In this document: in pieces, positions 19,384 through 32,190 of the stretch | Layout: every line of letters begins with the position of its first letter | How positions within the stretch are numbered: the first letter of the stretch is position 1 | Origin: Lepidodermella squamata | Lineage: Eukaryota > Gastrotricha | Direction of reading: 5' to 3' | Length of the DNA: 64,000 bases | Assembly: GCA_047495785.1 (NCBI GenBank) | Contig: JBLDXI010000042.1 | Span: 1,240,001-1,304,000, forward strand | Position numbers and translations under genes: made by a program | The notes under the pieces: model-generated | Database searches by the model: none | The model's input: only the letters and a program-made list of their open reading frames with translations | Told to the model about the DNA's origin: nothing

Positions 19384-19745
19384 TTCCAAACCCCATTTTC
19401 GCTGACCCAGGCAGTAATAGGGTAGAGATGCCGTCTCAATGCCCGGCTATGCAGTTAAATAGCCAACCGACGTTGGAATAGTCGGTATAAACTTCCACCG
19501 TCCCGGCTCAGACGGCGAAAACGACCACGTCTTGGTGAGACGGTAAAAAAAACTCCGACAAGGCAAGGTCGGTAAAAAACTTCCAAAATGTCCGCAGGGC
19601 TGAGCGACCAGCGCCCTCACTGTGATTCGTCACAAATACTAAGCTGGAAGGGAACCTATGACGATCTGTCAGGCATCTTCGGATCCGAGGTTTCTCCCCG
19701 ATATTTCAATTATTGATGTGCATTGGTAATTTCAATAAAATATGT
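19384..19745 (+). other. Structured hairpin chain, unit 2
   Basis: Copy of the hairpin series seen at 4517-4872. Stems are unchanged; one loop base differs (AATGCCCGGC for AATGCTCGGC) and the final spacing base is T instead of A (GTCGGTAAAA). An AATAAA follows in the ATTTCAATAAAATATG sequence. Equivalent blocks: about 34377-34738 and 49552-49913. Confidence 0.5.
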
Positions 19746-19858
19746 TTTTCATTTCAATATATTTTTTTTAATTGATGTTCTTCATTCCATTCGCATATGG
19801 TGTTATTTTTTATTTATCTAGTTTTATGATGACAATTTTGTGATTATGAACTGGAATC

Positions 19859-22800
19859 ATGGTGAAACCGCCTAATTGGAAGCCAAAATCGAAGGGATCG
19901 CGTAAGTGTTCCTTTTGCAAACGGAAAGGTGTTCGAATCTCAACCCACTGCGGACTACTCAATTGCTCTAAAGCTAAAGGGCAACACCATCCCAAGCCGT
20001 GCATTAAGGTTCAACCTCCACAGTCCGCTTCTCAGTCCAATTGTATGTTTTCCTAATCAATCAGTTATATATGTTTCATCTGTTTTTACACAGCCACGTC
20101 GTGTTCGCATGTTGGCGAATCTTTATCGGTAGCTCCATCCTCACTCACTGTTCAGAATACGTCTCAGCAGTCGTTGATATCTCAAGGCTTGTTCTTGTTA
20201 TTCATCCTCAAATTGTATAAATTTGCGATAAAATTTCCCCATAGGTAGCGGCGCTGTTCTGACTGCTTCGGAGCAATTGTTGGATTCTCAAGGTCAGTAA
20301 TTTTTATTTCTCAACTATAACTTGACATGTGGCTGTGCCGTTCCAGCTGTTCCGGCTACCCGGGAAGATCCGCTGCCACCTCCGGGTTAGTTGTTAGATT
20401 GAGATTTATTTCATGTCTTGAGCGAATACCACTAAGCTCTTTTAAGAATTATAAGAATTGAAGAGGTGTTAACATATGATTGTTATGTCATTTAGTCTTG
20501 TCAAATAATATTTTCAGGCGCTTCTTTGAACGAACGGCAGGAATCTAGCGCGCCTGCAACACGTCAGCCAGTAACTCAGCCATCTTGTCCAGTATGCGGC
20601 GCAAAAGGCAGGAAGTATCTGACCCACTGCGACAATGAGGAATGCCGGATTAGTGGCCGCGGGCATCACGCTAATCCCTGTTTCCAGTTGGAACGACCCG
20701 GGCTACAGGCCGGTGTAAATCTTGAGCAGCAACGTAAGTATTATCCACCGGGTAACAACCTTTCATAAATAATGATTCATTTAGCTGTGGCGTCCTCTGG
20801 AGCTGTTGCTGCTACGTCACAACGGTCGCTGCCATCTATAGGTTAGTTATTTAATCAAGAATTGTGCTGCCTGGTGTTAACTAAAACTGCTGTTTGTTGC
20901 AGCTAGTGGTGGTTCTTCTAATGCACCTATTCTATGTGACAACTGCAGAAGACGATCGGTGCCCTTTTTCGACATCGACATTGCTGTCGTGGAAGAGCCG
21001 GTATCTGGACGCAGCTATGGTGCTCTAGGACTAAGGAAAGTCTATGAAAACTGCTCGTTATGCCGTTGTTGCCGTCACTATTTGCGCAACGGCGATGCTC
21101 GTTTTCCCGCCGGATGGCCAGCCCTTGTTTATAGCCTTTTCTTCAAAGCAGCGAATAGGCACCTAGCAGAGGCCCTCTCTAACTACATATCGCCGCTCAT
21201 GAAAATGATGTGGAGCGAGGTCGACGGCTCAAATGTTATGCGGGACTCGCAGCCGTGTTTCGTTGACAAGACACGTGATCTGGCTGATTTCATGGCCAAT
21301 ATCTACAAAGACGCAGGTATTCTATCAACCTACTAAATGAGTATACGAATGCAGTTTTTTTTTTAATTGCAGGAGGATTCAGTTACGCGCTAAACATGTA
21401 CCCAGTGCCCGACGTGATATGTCCGCAAGGTTGCCTCGCTTTCATGGAGAAGTGCCAGCTAATCCCGTACCATCATTTGATCCAACATGTCACTGGCAGC
21501 AATTTCTTCGATTCCGACTTGCGCTGGTTCGAGTCAAGGAGACCCGACTGGCCGTGCAACCCAGTGCCTTTCCTCGCTTGGGATTTCGCTGCTGCAATGG
21601 TCATGGACGAGACAAAGGGCCTATGCATCCTTGCCTGCATTGACCACAGCAAGCCGGACCTGTTTTCCATGTACCTGCATCTCCCTGCGAATCCCGAGTT
21701 CGACCGGTTCCACGATCCGCAGCAGACCGAAATCTATGCACCCGTGCACGTGCAGCCCAATTTCGTCAGAGGCGGGCGAGTCGGTCAGTCGAACGCATCA
21801 GTGCCAGTGACAAAAACTCTGGGTGATCAATTAGGTGTCGGCAGCTTTACATTGCGTGGTGCTCACTCGGCAAATCGCAAGGCTTTGAGCATGTACGCCA
21901 GCGCCTTTAAGCCACACCTTTTGGCCTTGCGATATCGTCCTGAGATTCGCAACACCGCGATCAGCAGATTTGGCGAGGAACACGTGGCTCACGTTCTTGC
22001 TGATTTTGATCAGCATTGCCCAACTGCTGTCGTGAGAAACCATGTCAAGGGTGGCACTTTCATCGAGCTAGCTGACTGTTACTTCACCTGGGCTATTCGC
22101 CGCAAAATCGCGACAGGTCAGTACATTTCATTCTTAATCTACTACTATAGATTAGACTCAACAGAATTAGCACTGCATTAATTTTGCTGATAGTGATAGC
22201 CTTGTAATCGGGCCCTGCACTGAATTTTAGATGCGTTTTGTCCAATATAAAATTCTCCAATATAAATGGTCAAAGAACGGATGTAGCAACTGTAGTAGAG
22301 TATCGCGCGGGATAACCACTGCAAATTATTATGTAGTGTACTTCGGGAGGATAAGATTAGGCCGATCGAACTGCTCCAAATTCTCGATATAATAAACAAA
22401 TATAGAGATACTAAGATTCAAGCGCATTAACAATTCATCATCGATTCCTACGAATTGTCTCATTTCGTCCTTCTTTATTTTAGGAAGTGATTCGTCGAAA
22501 AAAGGGAAAACACCTTCAGAAGCCGTGATCTTCAATCCGGTTCACCCGAACGATGATCATGGCTTAATCCCCTGGGCGTTCAAGTCGGGTCAAGGCGACA
22601 ACCCTAGTCAGCTCCTGACACTGGTTGCCAACGTCGTTTCGTTGTGCCGCCCTGTGTACCGTGCGGCGTTGAGTCATCTAGTGCTTGGCAGTCCCGATTT
22701 AACACGCGTCGACATCGGTGACTTGCTCAGTCATACTGTTTCGCTGCCGCGCCCGAAAACCCCTCGTACTCTGAATTTGTCGCATCTGGCAAGGGACTTC

Positions 22801-25800
22801 TGGTCACTGACAGAACCCGAAAGTGATAGCGGATCTGACGATGACGAAGAATCCCCCGATGTCGTTACGCGGGCATTAACTTTGATTGGGAGAGTTACTG
22901 CGCCGATTAATGATGTCGAGTTGTCGTTTGCTGGATCTCATCTTTTAGCGATAAGAAAGGGGCAAACCATGGACGGCGAAAGAAGGAGTCTCCGAAGTCA
23001 TGGTGAGTGTTTTATTCATATTTTGGCAATTATTGCTGCATTATTAGACGTTGTGGTGATACATATCATGATCTTGGGTCCTGAATTTCAAAATTTACTG
23101 GTTTTAATCAAAAATTGAAACAACAAAAAATTGAGGGCTCCCATTCAAGTTATAATGACGTAAATCTTGAAATATTGAGTAATTTTCAAATCGTTTGATT
23201 CATACCTAGATAACCCTTGTTTATTTCGTGTTGACAGTGGGTAGGGTGCTGGTCATCCACGGAGGTCAATCTCAGCTGCTGACCGAATACCAGACTTCGC
23301 ATGAGCTGCTGATGTGCCGACCCGAAGGTGCCTTGCCGATCAATTGGCCCGCATTGCCCTTGTCGCTGAAAGCTGGTCATCACCTGCTACTTGCCCGCGT
23401 CAAGTTTGGCTCGAAATCCTACATCGTTTTTCGATGGTCGCCTAGCTTCAGTGGCTGGTGGACAGTAGAGCCTAGCGGGCGAGTGGTTCGTGGTGTCAGT
23501 GATCAGCACATGCGCTCTGACGTCCAATTTGCGATTTACGCTCTGCCTGGCAACCAGACGTTCTGCAATCAAGCCGTCCGTCAATCGCTCGGTGGTCAAA
23601 GCAAGGCTGCCTGCGAAATGCATTTCGACTCTGTCGAGTTCAACTTCACTCTTATGAAAGTGCCGGTGAAACATAAGGTGAAGTGTTGCATGCGATCACC
23701 GGGAAGAGCCAATCAATGCGGCAAACCTGCTCAGTTGCGCTGTCCTGCGGGCTTGCAGAATGGCAGCTTGTCGTGCAGTGTCGGCATCTGCACGCGGTGC
23801 TTCAAGAAGCTTCCAGCGGACGGTATCACCAAGCTCTCAGCGCCTGACTTTCTGCCTGATGTGCCTGAAGATGCTGAATTGCAACTGTCAGCTAGCAGGG
23901 CATCGAACTTGGAAGCTCAAGCCGACGAGGTTCCGCCGCAGCCTGAGCAGCTTCATTTGGCTACTGATATTCAATTTCCTCGAGGCGATGCTGAGCCGCT
24001 GTATGATCCGACCAAGGGTATTCTCGCCAAGTATCTCTGGCAGCACTTGGGAATTCTGCAGCGAACCAGGCTCGCTTTCGATTCTGCCCAGAAGTCTTTT
24101 CTACTGCAGCAGATGGTTGCCTTCGGAGATGCCCCTGCTACTTCCATCTTGTACCCGGAGGGTGCTCTGTTTCCGTCACTTTTCTATTGCCAACGTGATG
24201 GCAGTGTTGTTGGTGCTTTGCCTCACCATCACTACTCGTCCTACAACTCCGACTATACAGGTGGAATCGGCTCCCTGTCTGATCATGTCAAAGTCAGGTT
24301 GCGCAACTTCTTCTTGGCAACAAGCTGGTCGTTTGCGTCAATCTACTTCTCCTTTGACATGAAGCTATCGGCGCAGCTGAACAAAAACAGCACTGCAATC
24401 TTCATGAAGCGTGGGACAGAAGGCCTGGCAGGTAAAGGCGCTGTTGGCTGGTCTCCTCCTGGCACGGCTCTCGAATACGAGGAGTTCGACAAGGAGTCGA
24501 GGCTGAAAGAGCTTGGCGCCCTAATCAAGCATGAAGAATGGAAGTGGTTCGGGACAATTACTTGTAATGATACAGGTTAGCACAAGTTTTGGTATTCAAT
24601 CTCACTCAATTGTAGACTGAATAATTTCTCCAAGAATTGTTTGAAATTTGAAATTTTACCACCTCGACCTACACAATGCATTATTTTTCAATTCCAGGCA
24701 CACCTGGTGTATGTGAAATCGTCAAAGCCCTTATGATAAACGCTCAAAGGCACCATGGTCCACGCCCTGTTCTGTCGAAGGCCGACTATCAGCGAACTTT
24801 TCGTCAGCGTCTGCTCCTTGTTTCAAGGCTTGACGAGACCGAGTACAAGCGGCTGTACTACGCCCATTTCATCCTCATCAGCATGGCTTGGCAACGAGTG
24901 CAGGAGCATCTGATCGAGTTCCTGAAGCGCACGAATGTTGTTGGCACTGTCACCACTATTTTCGTCAGGAACGAATTTCAGAGCGAATCACTCGTTGGCA
25001 ACAAAAGTCATCTGCATATGGGCATTTCAGTACGCGAAAGCCGGGCAGAACTGCTGGAGAAAGTTTGCTGTGATCCTCGTGAATTCTTCTCGGAGCGGTA
25101 CGGCACGTCATTCGACGAGCTTCAGCGCTTGAGGTTGGTCGAGAGCCGAGATCACTTCGAGCTGCTCAAGGAGGTCCATTACCCCTTCCAACGTCACGAA
25201 TGCGAGAAAGCGTTTTGGAAATGTCAAGTTCCACGCGGCGAAGGAGGGGAAATGGTTTGCCGAGTTCGCCAGCACGGCGTCTCCAGCAGCGGCTATTTCG
25301 AAGAATTCCGCAACGTGTACTCCGAGGATACCCTGAAAGAGCTGCAATCCCTAGACCTCGCCAGAGAAGTGCCCAATCCCACTGGCGACTTTGACTGGGA
25401 ATTTCTGGCTGATCAGCTCAAGTCGGGCGTGTACCACTACGCGATCAAGCATCTCGAGAAGGGCGTGAAGTTCATTCCGCAAATCCCGATCATCGCGGCA
25501 ATGATGGGCGGCTCCACGAACTTTCAGATATGCGATTCTCATTTCAGCGTATCTTACCTGACGAGCTACGTTGCCAGCTCCGACGCTCGCCCTGAAGCTT
25601 ACGCTGCAACGACAGATGTTCCGGGCCAAGTCGTTGCTTTGTTCCCTGCTGGTTTTGAGCGAGGTCAAAAGCTTGCTAGTGTTCGGTGAGTAATATCTTT
25701 GCACTTCAATTGACTTGAAAAACTTTGATGTTTTTAGGAAAGTGATGGAAGCGAAGCTGAAGCATTTCCGTCGAGAAAGCATGCAGAGCTTTATCTTCAT

Positions 25801-28800
25801 CGCCTTGACAGAAGTTGCTTGGTTCGCGTTGGGGTTTCCCTACACCATCACGAATGTCGGTTTCGTACACATCAACACACACCCACCAGCTTCGCGGCTA
25901 ATGTTGTGGCGACCGAAAGAAGCAGTGAAAAAGCGACTACCGGGTATGCTCTTGAGAATAGTTATTGTGATTATTTTCAAATAATATTCCAAAAACAGGT
26001 ACAGATGTAGTTGCTGTCGACCCAAACTACAATCGCCGGGGCCTGCCTCAGTGGCGCTTGTTCACGGAAGCATGCATTCGTCTGATCATGAAAATGAGAG
26101 GCACGAATCTGCTAGCTGGCCCTGTCGAGAAGTTCGAGATTCGACCTCCCGAGGCTCGTATCTTTGCGTCACCTGCTATCTATCACGCGGTGTTCGTCAT
26201 CGACCGGAAAAACCGACGACCATACAACCCGATGGTCGATCCTTACATCCGTTTTTTCGACGGCTTCAAGCGGGAGGTCCGAATCAACGATTGCAGTTTG
26301 CGCATCGCGCTCGACTATCTGGCTCAGCAGGACCAATCCAATGCAGCCGTTCAAGCACTCACGGAAATTTTCGAACTCTTGGTCGAAGGCGATCCTGTCT
26401 ATGTTGACCGGTAACGATCTTTACGTTTTTATAATTTTCGGAATATTTCAAATGTACGCTGAACTAGGTACTTGCACGTCACAAATAAGGCGGCGATAAT
26501 TCCAGTCCTATCCACCATCTCTCCGCTCAACCGCTTCAACTTCTTGTATCACGTCGTCATGACGTTTGGTCGAATCGAAGATGAGGCTACTACCTTTCCG
26601 GCTGGGCATCTCCGGGCGGCATTTGTTCGATCGGGGCTCATTCGGGTCAATCCTGAAGGCGAGCCGACCAACCTTCCTGCCGACGTGAGGTCTCTGAAGC
26701 GTCGCGTCATTCTCGAAATCTTCGCTTTCCTGCCAATCGGTGTCAAGAGATTCGATTTTTACGTCGCCACTCTGAAATCCATGTTCGAGCAGTTTTTCTT
26801 TGGCGATGGAGGCACCGACAATCTCTCGGCACTGACTGACTGGGATGCGATTGAACGGGAAGTTGACGAGGATATTGTCCGAGCGGAAGGAGAAATGAAG
26901 CGGTCTGTGGTTGAGGTGACGCATTCGCAGCTTGTCGGGAAATTGCCGCTACCACCGCTGTCGGATTTCACTGACGCTACATCGTGTCAACCTTTGGAAT
27001 GGATTCCGAGTCTTCAACGACAACCAGGTCAGTCGGACCAGTCTTTCCAGGAGCAGCAGGCGGCTCTGGCTTTCGGTATGAAGACACTCGAACGCTTCCG
27101 AAGCAGAGCTAGCTTCAAGCACATCGCACTGGTTGGTCCTCCTGGGGCTGGAAAGACAACGCTGGCGCAGATCCTTGCCATGGTTGCCGTTTCTAAGGGA
27201 CTACGAGTTGTCATTACTGCTTTGACCTCGGAGCGAGCACGAGTTCTTGGCGGTCGGCACATCCACCTGCTTTTTCCTTTGCCGGTTAAGCAAATACCGT
27301 ACAAAAATGTAATGGCGTATGCTGACGGCTGCCTCAAGAATCTGTGTTTCAAGACTACGCCGTCTGTTGTCCTATATCGGGCTGACGTCTTCATCATCGA
27401 AGAAATTGGGCTGGTCTCTGCTGAAACCCTGGAAATCTTGGACACAGTTATGAGGAGTCTTACAGGTAAGCAAACCAGCATTCAATTATTACTGGTATTT
27501 ATAGTTTTCATTAGGAGTCGATGCGAAAATGGGTGGCAAATTGATCATTGCTACCGGGGACTTTGCTCAGCTCGAGACGATCAATGGTGAGAGTTGATTT
27601 ATTGCAATACTAACATGTATATTGTATTTGTTTTTTTTAATTATCCCAGGTCGATCCTTTTGGGAATCAACACAATTGTACCTCAGCTACGACGTCGCAT
27701 TGTTGAAACATTTCGTTCGGGCTGCCACTGACCCGCTACTCCAGCGGGTGCTGTTGATTTTGCGGCAAGGCGTTCTTGACGAGATTGACCGGGACTTCAT
27801 CCTCAAAGCTGTGACTAGAACGTGCAACTTTTACGACACTTGGGACAACGTTCCGTTCCTTGTCCAGCGGATCGTCCCAACAAGAGAAGCTGAACAAGAG
27901 GTTAGTTGGAAACGGAAAATTTTGGTGATCACTCTTGCCTTTCATTAATTGATCAGGTCATTCGGAAGTTCCTGCAAGACGCTAGTCTCAGTGGCAAGAC
28001 TTTGAAAACAGCTCTATGCATCGACGAAGTAAACACGCGTGGTGCCTGGGAACCTCTTCACCGTCCCGAATGGAAAAAAGCTATCAACAAACAGTCACTC
28101 AAGCCCGAGAACTTAACGCTCTTTGTTGGTGCTGTGGTTGCTATGACCTACAATCACGTAGCGTCGAACCCGCAACACTCCTTCTCCCAAGGGCAGCTAG
28201 CTCTGGTGACGCAGTTGCCGGAAGACATGGCCGCACCGGATGCCAAAATTTCTGTCCGCTTGGTTCCTCCAGGGCTGCGTGACATTGCACCAGATGAGGC
28301 TTGGCCAGAAATAAGTGTGGGCCGGCATCGGGACGATAACATTGTTGTTGGCGACAACAAAACGCACCTGCGTCGTGTTCAGTTTCCGCTGCGGCATTAC
28401 ATTGCCTCGACTATTCATCGTGAGTGCTAACCTTGTTTTTATATTCAAGTATATAAAAATGTTAATTGTTTTCAGGAATCATGGGTTCTACCTGCGAGAA
28501 CGGCGTTGCAGCCAAGATTGCTTCCAACGAGAAGGTACGTATTGCGAACAATAACTGTGGATATTGATATGTTCAATGTACTGTAATGAAGGGCTACGTG
28601 CTATGGGAACGGGCGCAGCTTGCTGTCATTCTCTCGCGGTGCCGTTCACTTGACCGTGTGTCATTTGTTGGCGAACGCGCAGACATCACTGTGGCCATCG
28701 AAAGGCTGTTGATGGCAGTCGATGAGCCATACGAGGCTATCGTCGCATCGCTGCAAACGCTGGACGTGCTGCCTACCTCAACAGTCGCCAGTAACTGGTC

Positions 28801-29947
28801 AGCCGGACGACAGCAGCAGGTCAGCGACCCCGACGAACTGCCCGACATCACGTTCCGCGTTTTACGAACAACTTCCGGGTTAGTCCACTTACTTATTTGG
28901 CTCTTTGTATAGTCAACTCACTAATTGCGTATGTCCCATTATATATCGAGTCTTGACAGTTCATATTTCTATAACCATTTTATTATATTTCAAAATAGAA
29001 TAAGTCGAACGTTTTCAAGAAAATTTTTCTTATAGATCATTCACGATCGAGCAGCTTGGCGATGCTCAAACTTCCATCCCATTGTAAGTATGGCATTGTT
29101 CATCTGCTTTATATACTATTCAAAACTTCTTCATAGCCCTGCAACCGTTGACCAGGCAAGCTCCTCCGATGCGCCTGTTGTCCCACGGTTAGTATAACCT
29201 ATCAATTCCATTTCATTGCTTCAAATTCTGCTCAATTTATCAGAGTGCCGACATTGTTGGACTTCTACCGCGTCGTCGGTCCTGATTTGTCGGAACGCGA
29301 GCCCAATGGCGTCGTTTATCAATTGGTGGAGGTGGCTCAGCCGTGGGCCAGCTACTTTGGCGAAACCGAGCAAGCGCCTCTACAGCGACTTTATGACCAC
29401 AATCACAGTAAATACAAGAGAGACTAAAAAAATCGAACTGCTAACATTTGATTTCAGATGCAGGGGCCGCGATGACTCGCGGCAAGCAATGGCATTTGTA
29501 CGCCGTCGCTCGTGGCTTGCCTGATGACGAAACCAGGTTGAACCTGGAGAAAAGGTGCCAGGACCTAATTACAGCGCAACCTGAGCTTTTGCCGTGGCAA
29601 GTTAGGACCAAGTTTGAGTCCTACGTGGACGACATCAACGCTCGCCTGCATGGGTCCACTGCTGTAATTCGTTACGGCGAGTTGGACGAGGCTAAGGTTC
29701 ACCGCCTGCGTACGATCTCCTTGTGAGTCAGCTGATGGATGTCATTCTTTTTACTCAATCCTTTCACTTTTCAGCACGTCGACAATTAGAGTAGCACCGG
29801 CGCCACCGTCAGCGCAAGAAGAAGCAGGTGAACTAATCGACCAAGATCCGCCCCCAAAGCGGTAAATAGATTTAAGTTCACATTTGCTTGTAGCTTTTTA
29901 CTATTATTTTCAGAATTCATCTCGCAAATAATTGTTCGCCGTCTTGA
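19859..29947 (+). CDS. Helitron-like Rep/helicase/GIY-YIG protein, unit 2
   Basis: About 2,678 aa spliced. Key exons: zinc-finger-like 1 19859-20042 and 2 20518-20733; Cys cluster 20903-21316; 21373-22116; 22484-23002; pre-Rep 23238-24575; Rep 24698-25685; helicase 26468-27465, 27515-27586, 27650-27900, 27957-28419, 28476-28534, 28592-28878; GIY-YIG 29244-29407 and 29458-29722. From unit 1: +2 codons in exon 1, -2 in exon 5, -2 in exon 21, and many substitutions before exon 11. All catalytic residues are kept (HLH, Y-x3-Y, Walker A Lys, GVVY/YFG/R/H/E). No frame disruption seen. If the last intron is retained, the stop is TAA 29863-29865. Confidence 0.85.
22117..22483 (+). other. Long intron 8 with extra sequence, units 2-4 type
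   Basis: 367 bp against 132 bp in unit 1. The extra part includes AATATAAAATTCTCCAATAT and GTATCGCGCGGGATAACCAC. The latter resembles CGTATCGCGCGGAATAATTA in the right flank (about 62,931), so the intron appears to have received a small dispersed repeat. Copies are at 37110-37476 and 52285-52651. No terminal repeats could be fixed. Confidence 0.45.
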
Positions 29948-30430
29948 TGTTTCTGCCGATCTTCCGATAAATGAAATGTTCCAATTCAATGTTTTTCCTA
30001 GTAGTAGCCAATAAACGTATTGCACTTTTTCTAATAGTGTTTATTGAATCAGAGTTATCAGATCGACTTGACTTAATATGAATCAAATCGCCACGAAACC
30101 GTAATTTGTCTGATCCTTGTGCTTCGTCCATTATATAATTTTTCTAAAAGATTACCTAAGCTGATTGCCATGCTCTTGGCTCTGTGGCAACCGAACCATA
30201 TTCATCTCACAAGTTGGCACTACAGTTGCTTCCGGAACCCACCATAAAGATGACAGGTCTTAGTTTCAAGTTTTTCCATTGCATCACCATTGCTAAATCA
30301 AAATCCATCAAATAAAAATGCTTCCCTGCGTAAATCTATAATTTCAAATCTTAATCACGGAAAATAAGGTTTATATCAAATCAAATCAAACCCAAAGCAC
30401 TGATGAGAATATCAAATTTCAAATGTCATT

Positions 30431-30983
30431 AACACTGGGGTGAGGGGGAGCCACCGTCCCCTCCAACGACGTGGAGGGGAACTCCAAGGGGTGGTTCGAG
30501 TCCTTACCTATTACCCAGGAGAGTAGAGAAAAAGAAAAGGCTAGCGCAGCGTAAGCCTTGGAACTCTCCTGGATGGGGGCGCGACTCTGGGAGTTCCGAA
30601 GGAACGCCAGTTCCTTTACACGTGTTTTACACATACGCCGTAGATTACCACGAACGAAGTGAGATTTCATCCCAACAGGGGGGCCCGAGAACGCGTTGGT
30701 TAACAGGACATTCTCCGATGAAGCCGCCCGATTTATGGTAGTATCCTGGACCCCTCAGGACCTCCCAGAAACTTTTTCAGCTCTAACGGACCTTCCGTTG
30801 ATTTTCTAGAAATTAGGACGGTTTTTTCCTATTTTACCGTATTTTTTGGTCACGTGACCCGGAATGGGTAGTATATGAGGGGACAGTAGGAGGATATGAT
30901 AAGGACACCAAAAAACTAACCACGCTAACCAGAGTATCCAAGCCAGCTGACAGGCTGGCCCCTCGCCCCTGGGGGAGAGGGGC
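30431..30983 (+). other. GC-rich hairpin-dense tract, unit 2
   Basis: Same stems as at 15438-15992. Differences from the copy after unit 1: GGGGAACTCC for GGGGATCTCC, one AAAG repeat fewer, and CCTTGGAACTC for CCTTGTCGAACTC; all lie in loops or at a stem base. Intervening spacer (30,984-31,400) as in unit 1. Confidence 0.5.
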
Positions 30984-31401
30984 CTACAATAAATCAACAA
31001 TGCTAGCTGGCGACCAAAGAGCAAACGACGAAAAGGCAATATACGTAAAAGTCAAGGTCAATTGAACAATTCTGCGGCGAATAAATTGTGCATTTTCCAT
31101 ATACAACAATAGGTTTACATGTAATCGACAACGGAGAATCCGAATATGACGTTCATTTTGTTATGAAGCAATTATAACCCAATGATAGCCCCTCCAACTA
31201 ATTTTTCTGTTCACTGCTATGGAGTTGGCATGGTTATATTTTTTATTAAATAACATAATGCAGTTCAAGTTTCAGGGCTCGAAGTTTTAAAGCACATTTT
31301 TAAGTGAGCGGTTCAATAACGCACTGTCTTATTTCCATATTCATATGCATGCGCAGAAACAAAAAAAAATAATAATAACAATAAAAAATTAAAAGAAAAT
31401 G

Positions 31402-31473
31402 TGTCGCGGCCGGGACTCGAACCCTCCATTAACTGCATTTCACAACGTTACACTGAAACCACTCGGCCACAAC
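31402..31473 (-). pseudogene. tRNA-Ser-like remnant, unit 3
   Basis: Identical to the unit 2 copy over the 72-nt segment, with box B intact and a degraded anticodon arm. Confidence 0.45.
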
Positions 31474-32190
31474 ACATCTGACATATCCATCGCAAATTAA
31501 ATTTCAATTAAATATTCAACGAAATTATCAAAACAGTTTCCAGCGCCTTCCGGGAATCGGACGCGTCTCTATATAATTTATTCACTATATAATTCGCTAC
31601 GCAGTGGTTCGGAAGGCAGTGGTTCGATTGCTGCTCACATCACATTTTTCCTTCTCATTTTTTCTTCTTAAAATCAGATTTATTTCTGTTTAATTTTTTT
31701 GCAGAGTGAGCAATAAAAAATAAACGTTTACCATTCACGTGAATCTTCATGAGTACAAAGTGCATGCCTGTCATATGGCCGACACGCGATTCAGCATCAG
31801 CTGTTTCACGGCGCAGCGGCGGCAACAGCAAGCAGACGGTTCGATCCGGTATTCAACCATCATTCACAACGATTTATTTCTCTTCAAAACAACCTCTATT
31901 TCCCTAATCATTAGAATTACTTATGCTGCCAGCTCCTATCAATCTATCTTCCGCTCGAATCGATAACATTGTGACAATGTTGCTCTCTCAGGTTTGCTAG
32001 TATATTATTCCCAGTTCATATCACCATTCCCACTATAATTACAGCTACTGGATGAAATGGCGATTTCAACACTGTTGTCCACTTTGGTTTTCCATGGTCA
32101 CTACTCCCTACCAGAAAGCGGTGAGTACATTATTTTCCTCATTCATTTTTTTTACTATTGTAAAATTTATTGATTTTTTCATTCATTAAC

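Larger units (their letters stand above)
16269..31260 (+). mobile_element. Helitron-like tandem unit 2
   Basis: Complete repeat period of 14,992 bp by landmark (a CAGTTCAAGTTTCAGGG sequence at 16269 and 31261). It differs from units 3 and 4 by few substitutions and small indels. Distinguishing marks: 11 satellite monomers, one with a 1-bp deletion near 18,462, and CCTTGGAACTC in the 3' tract. Confidence 0.85.
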
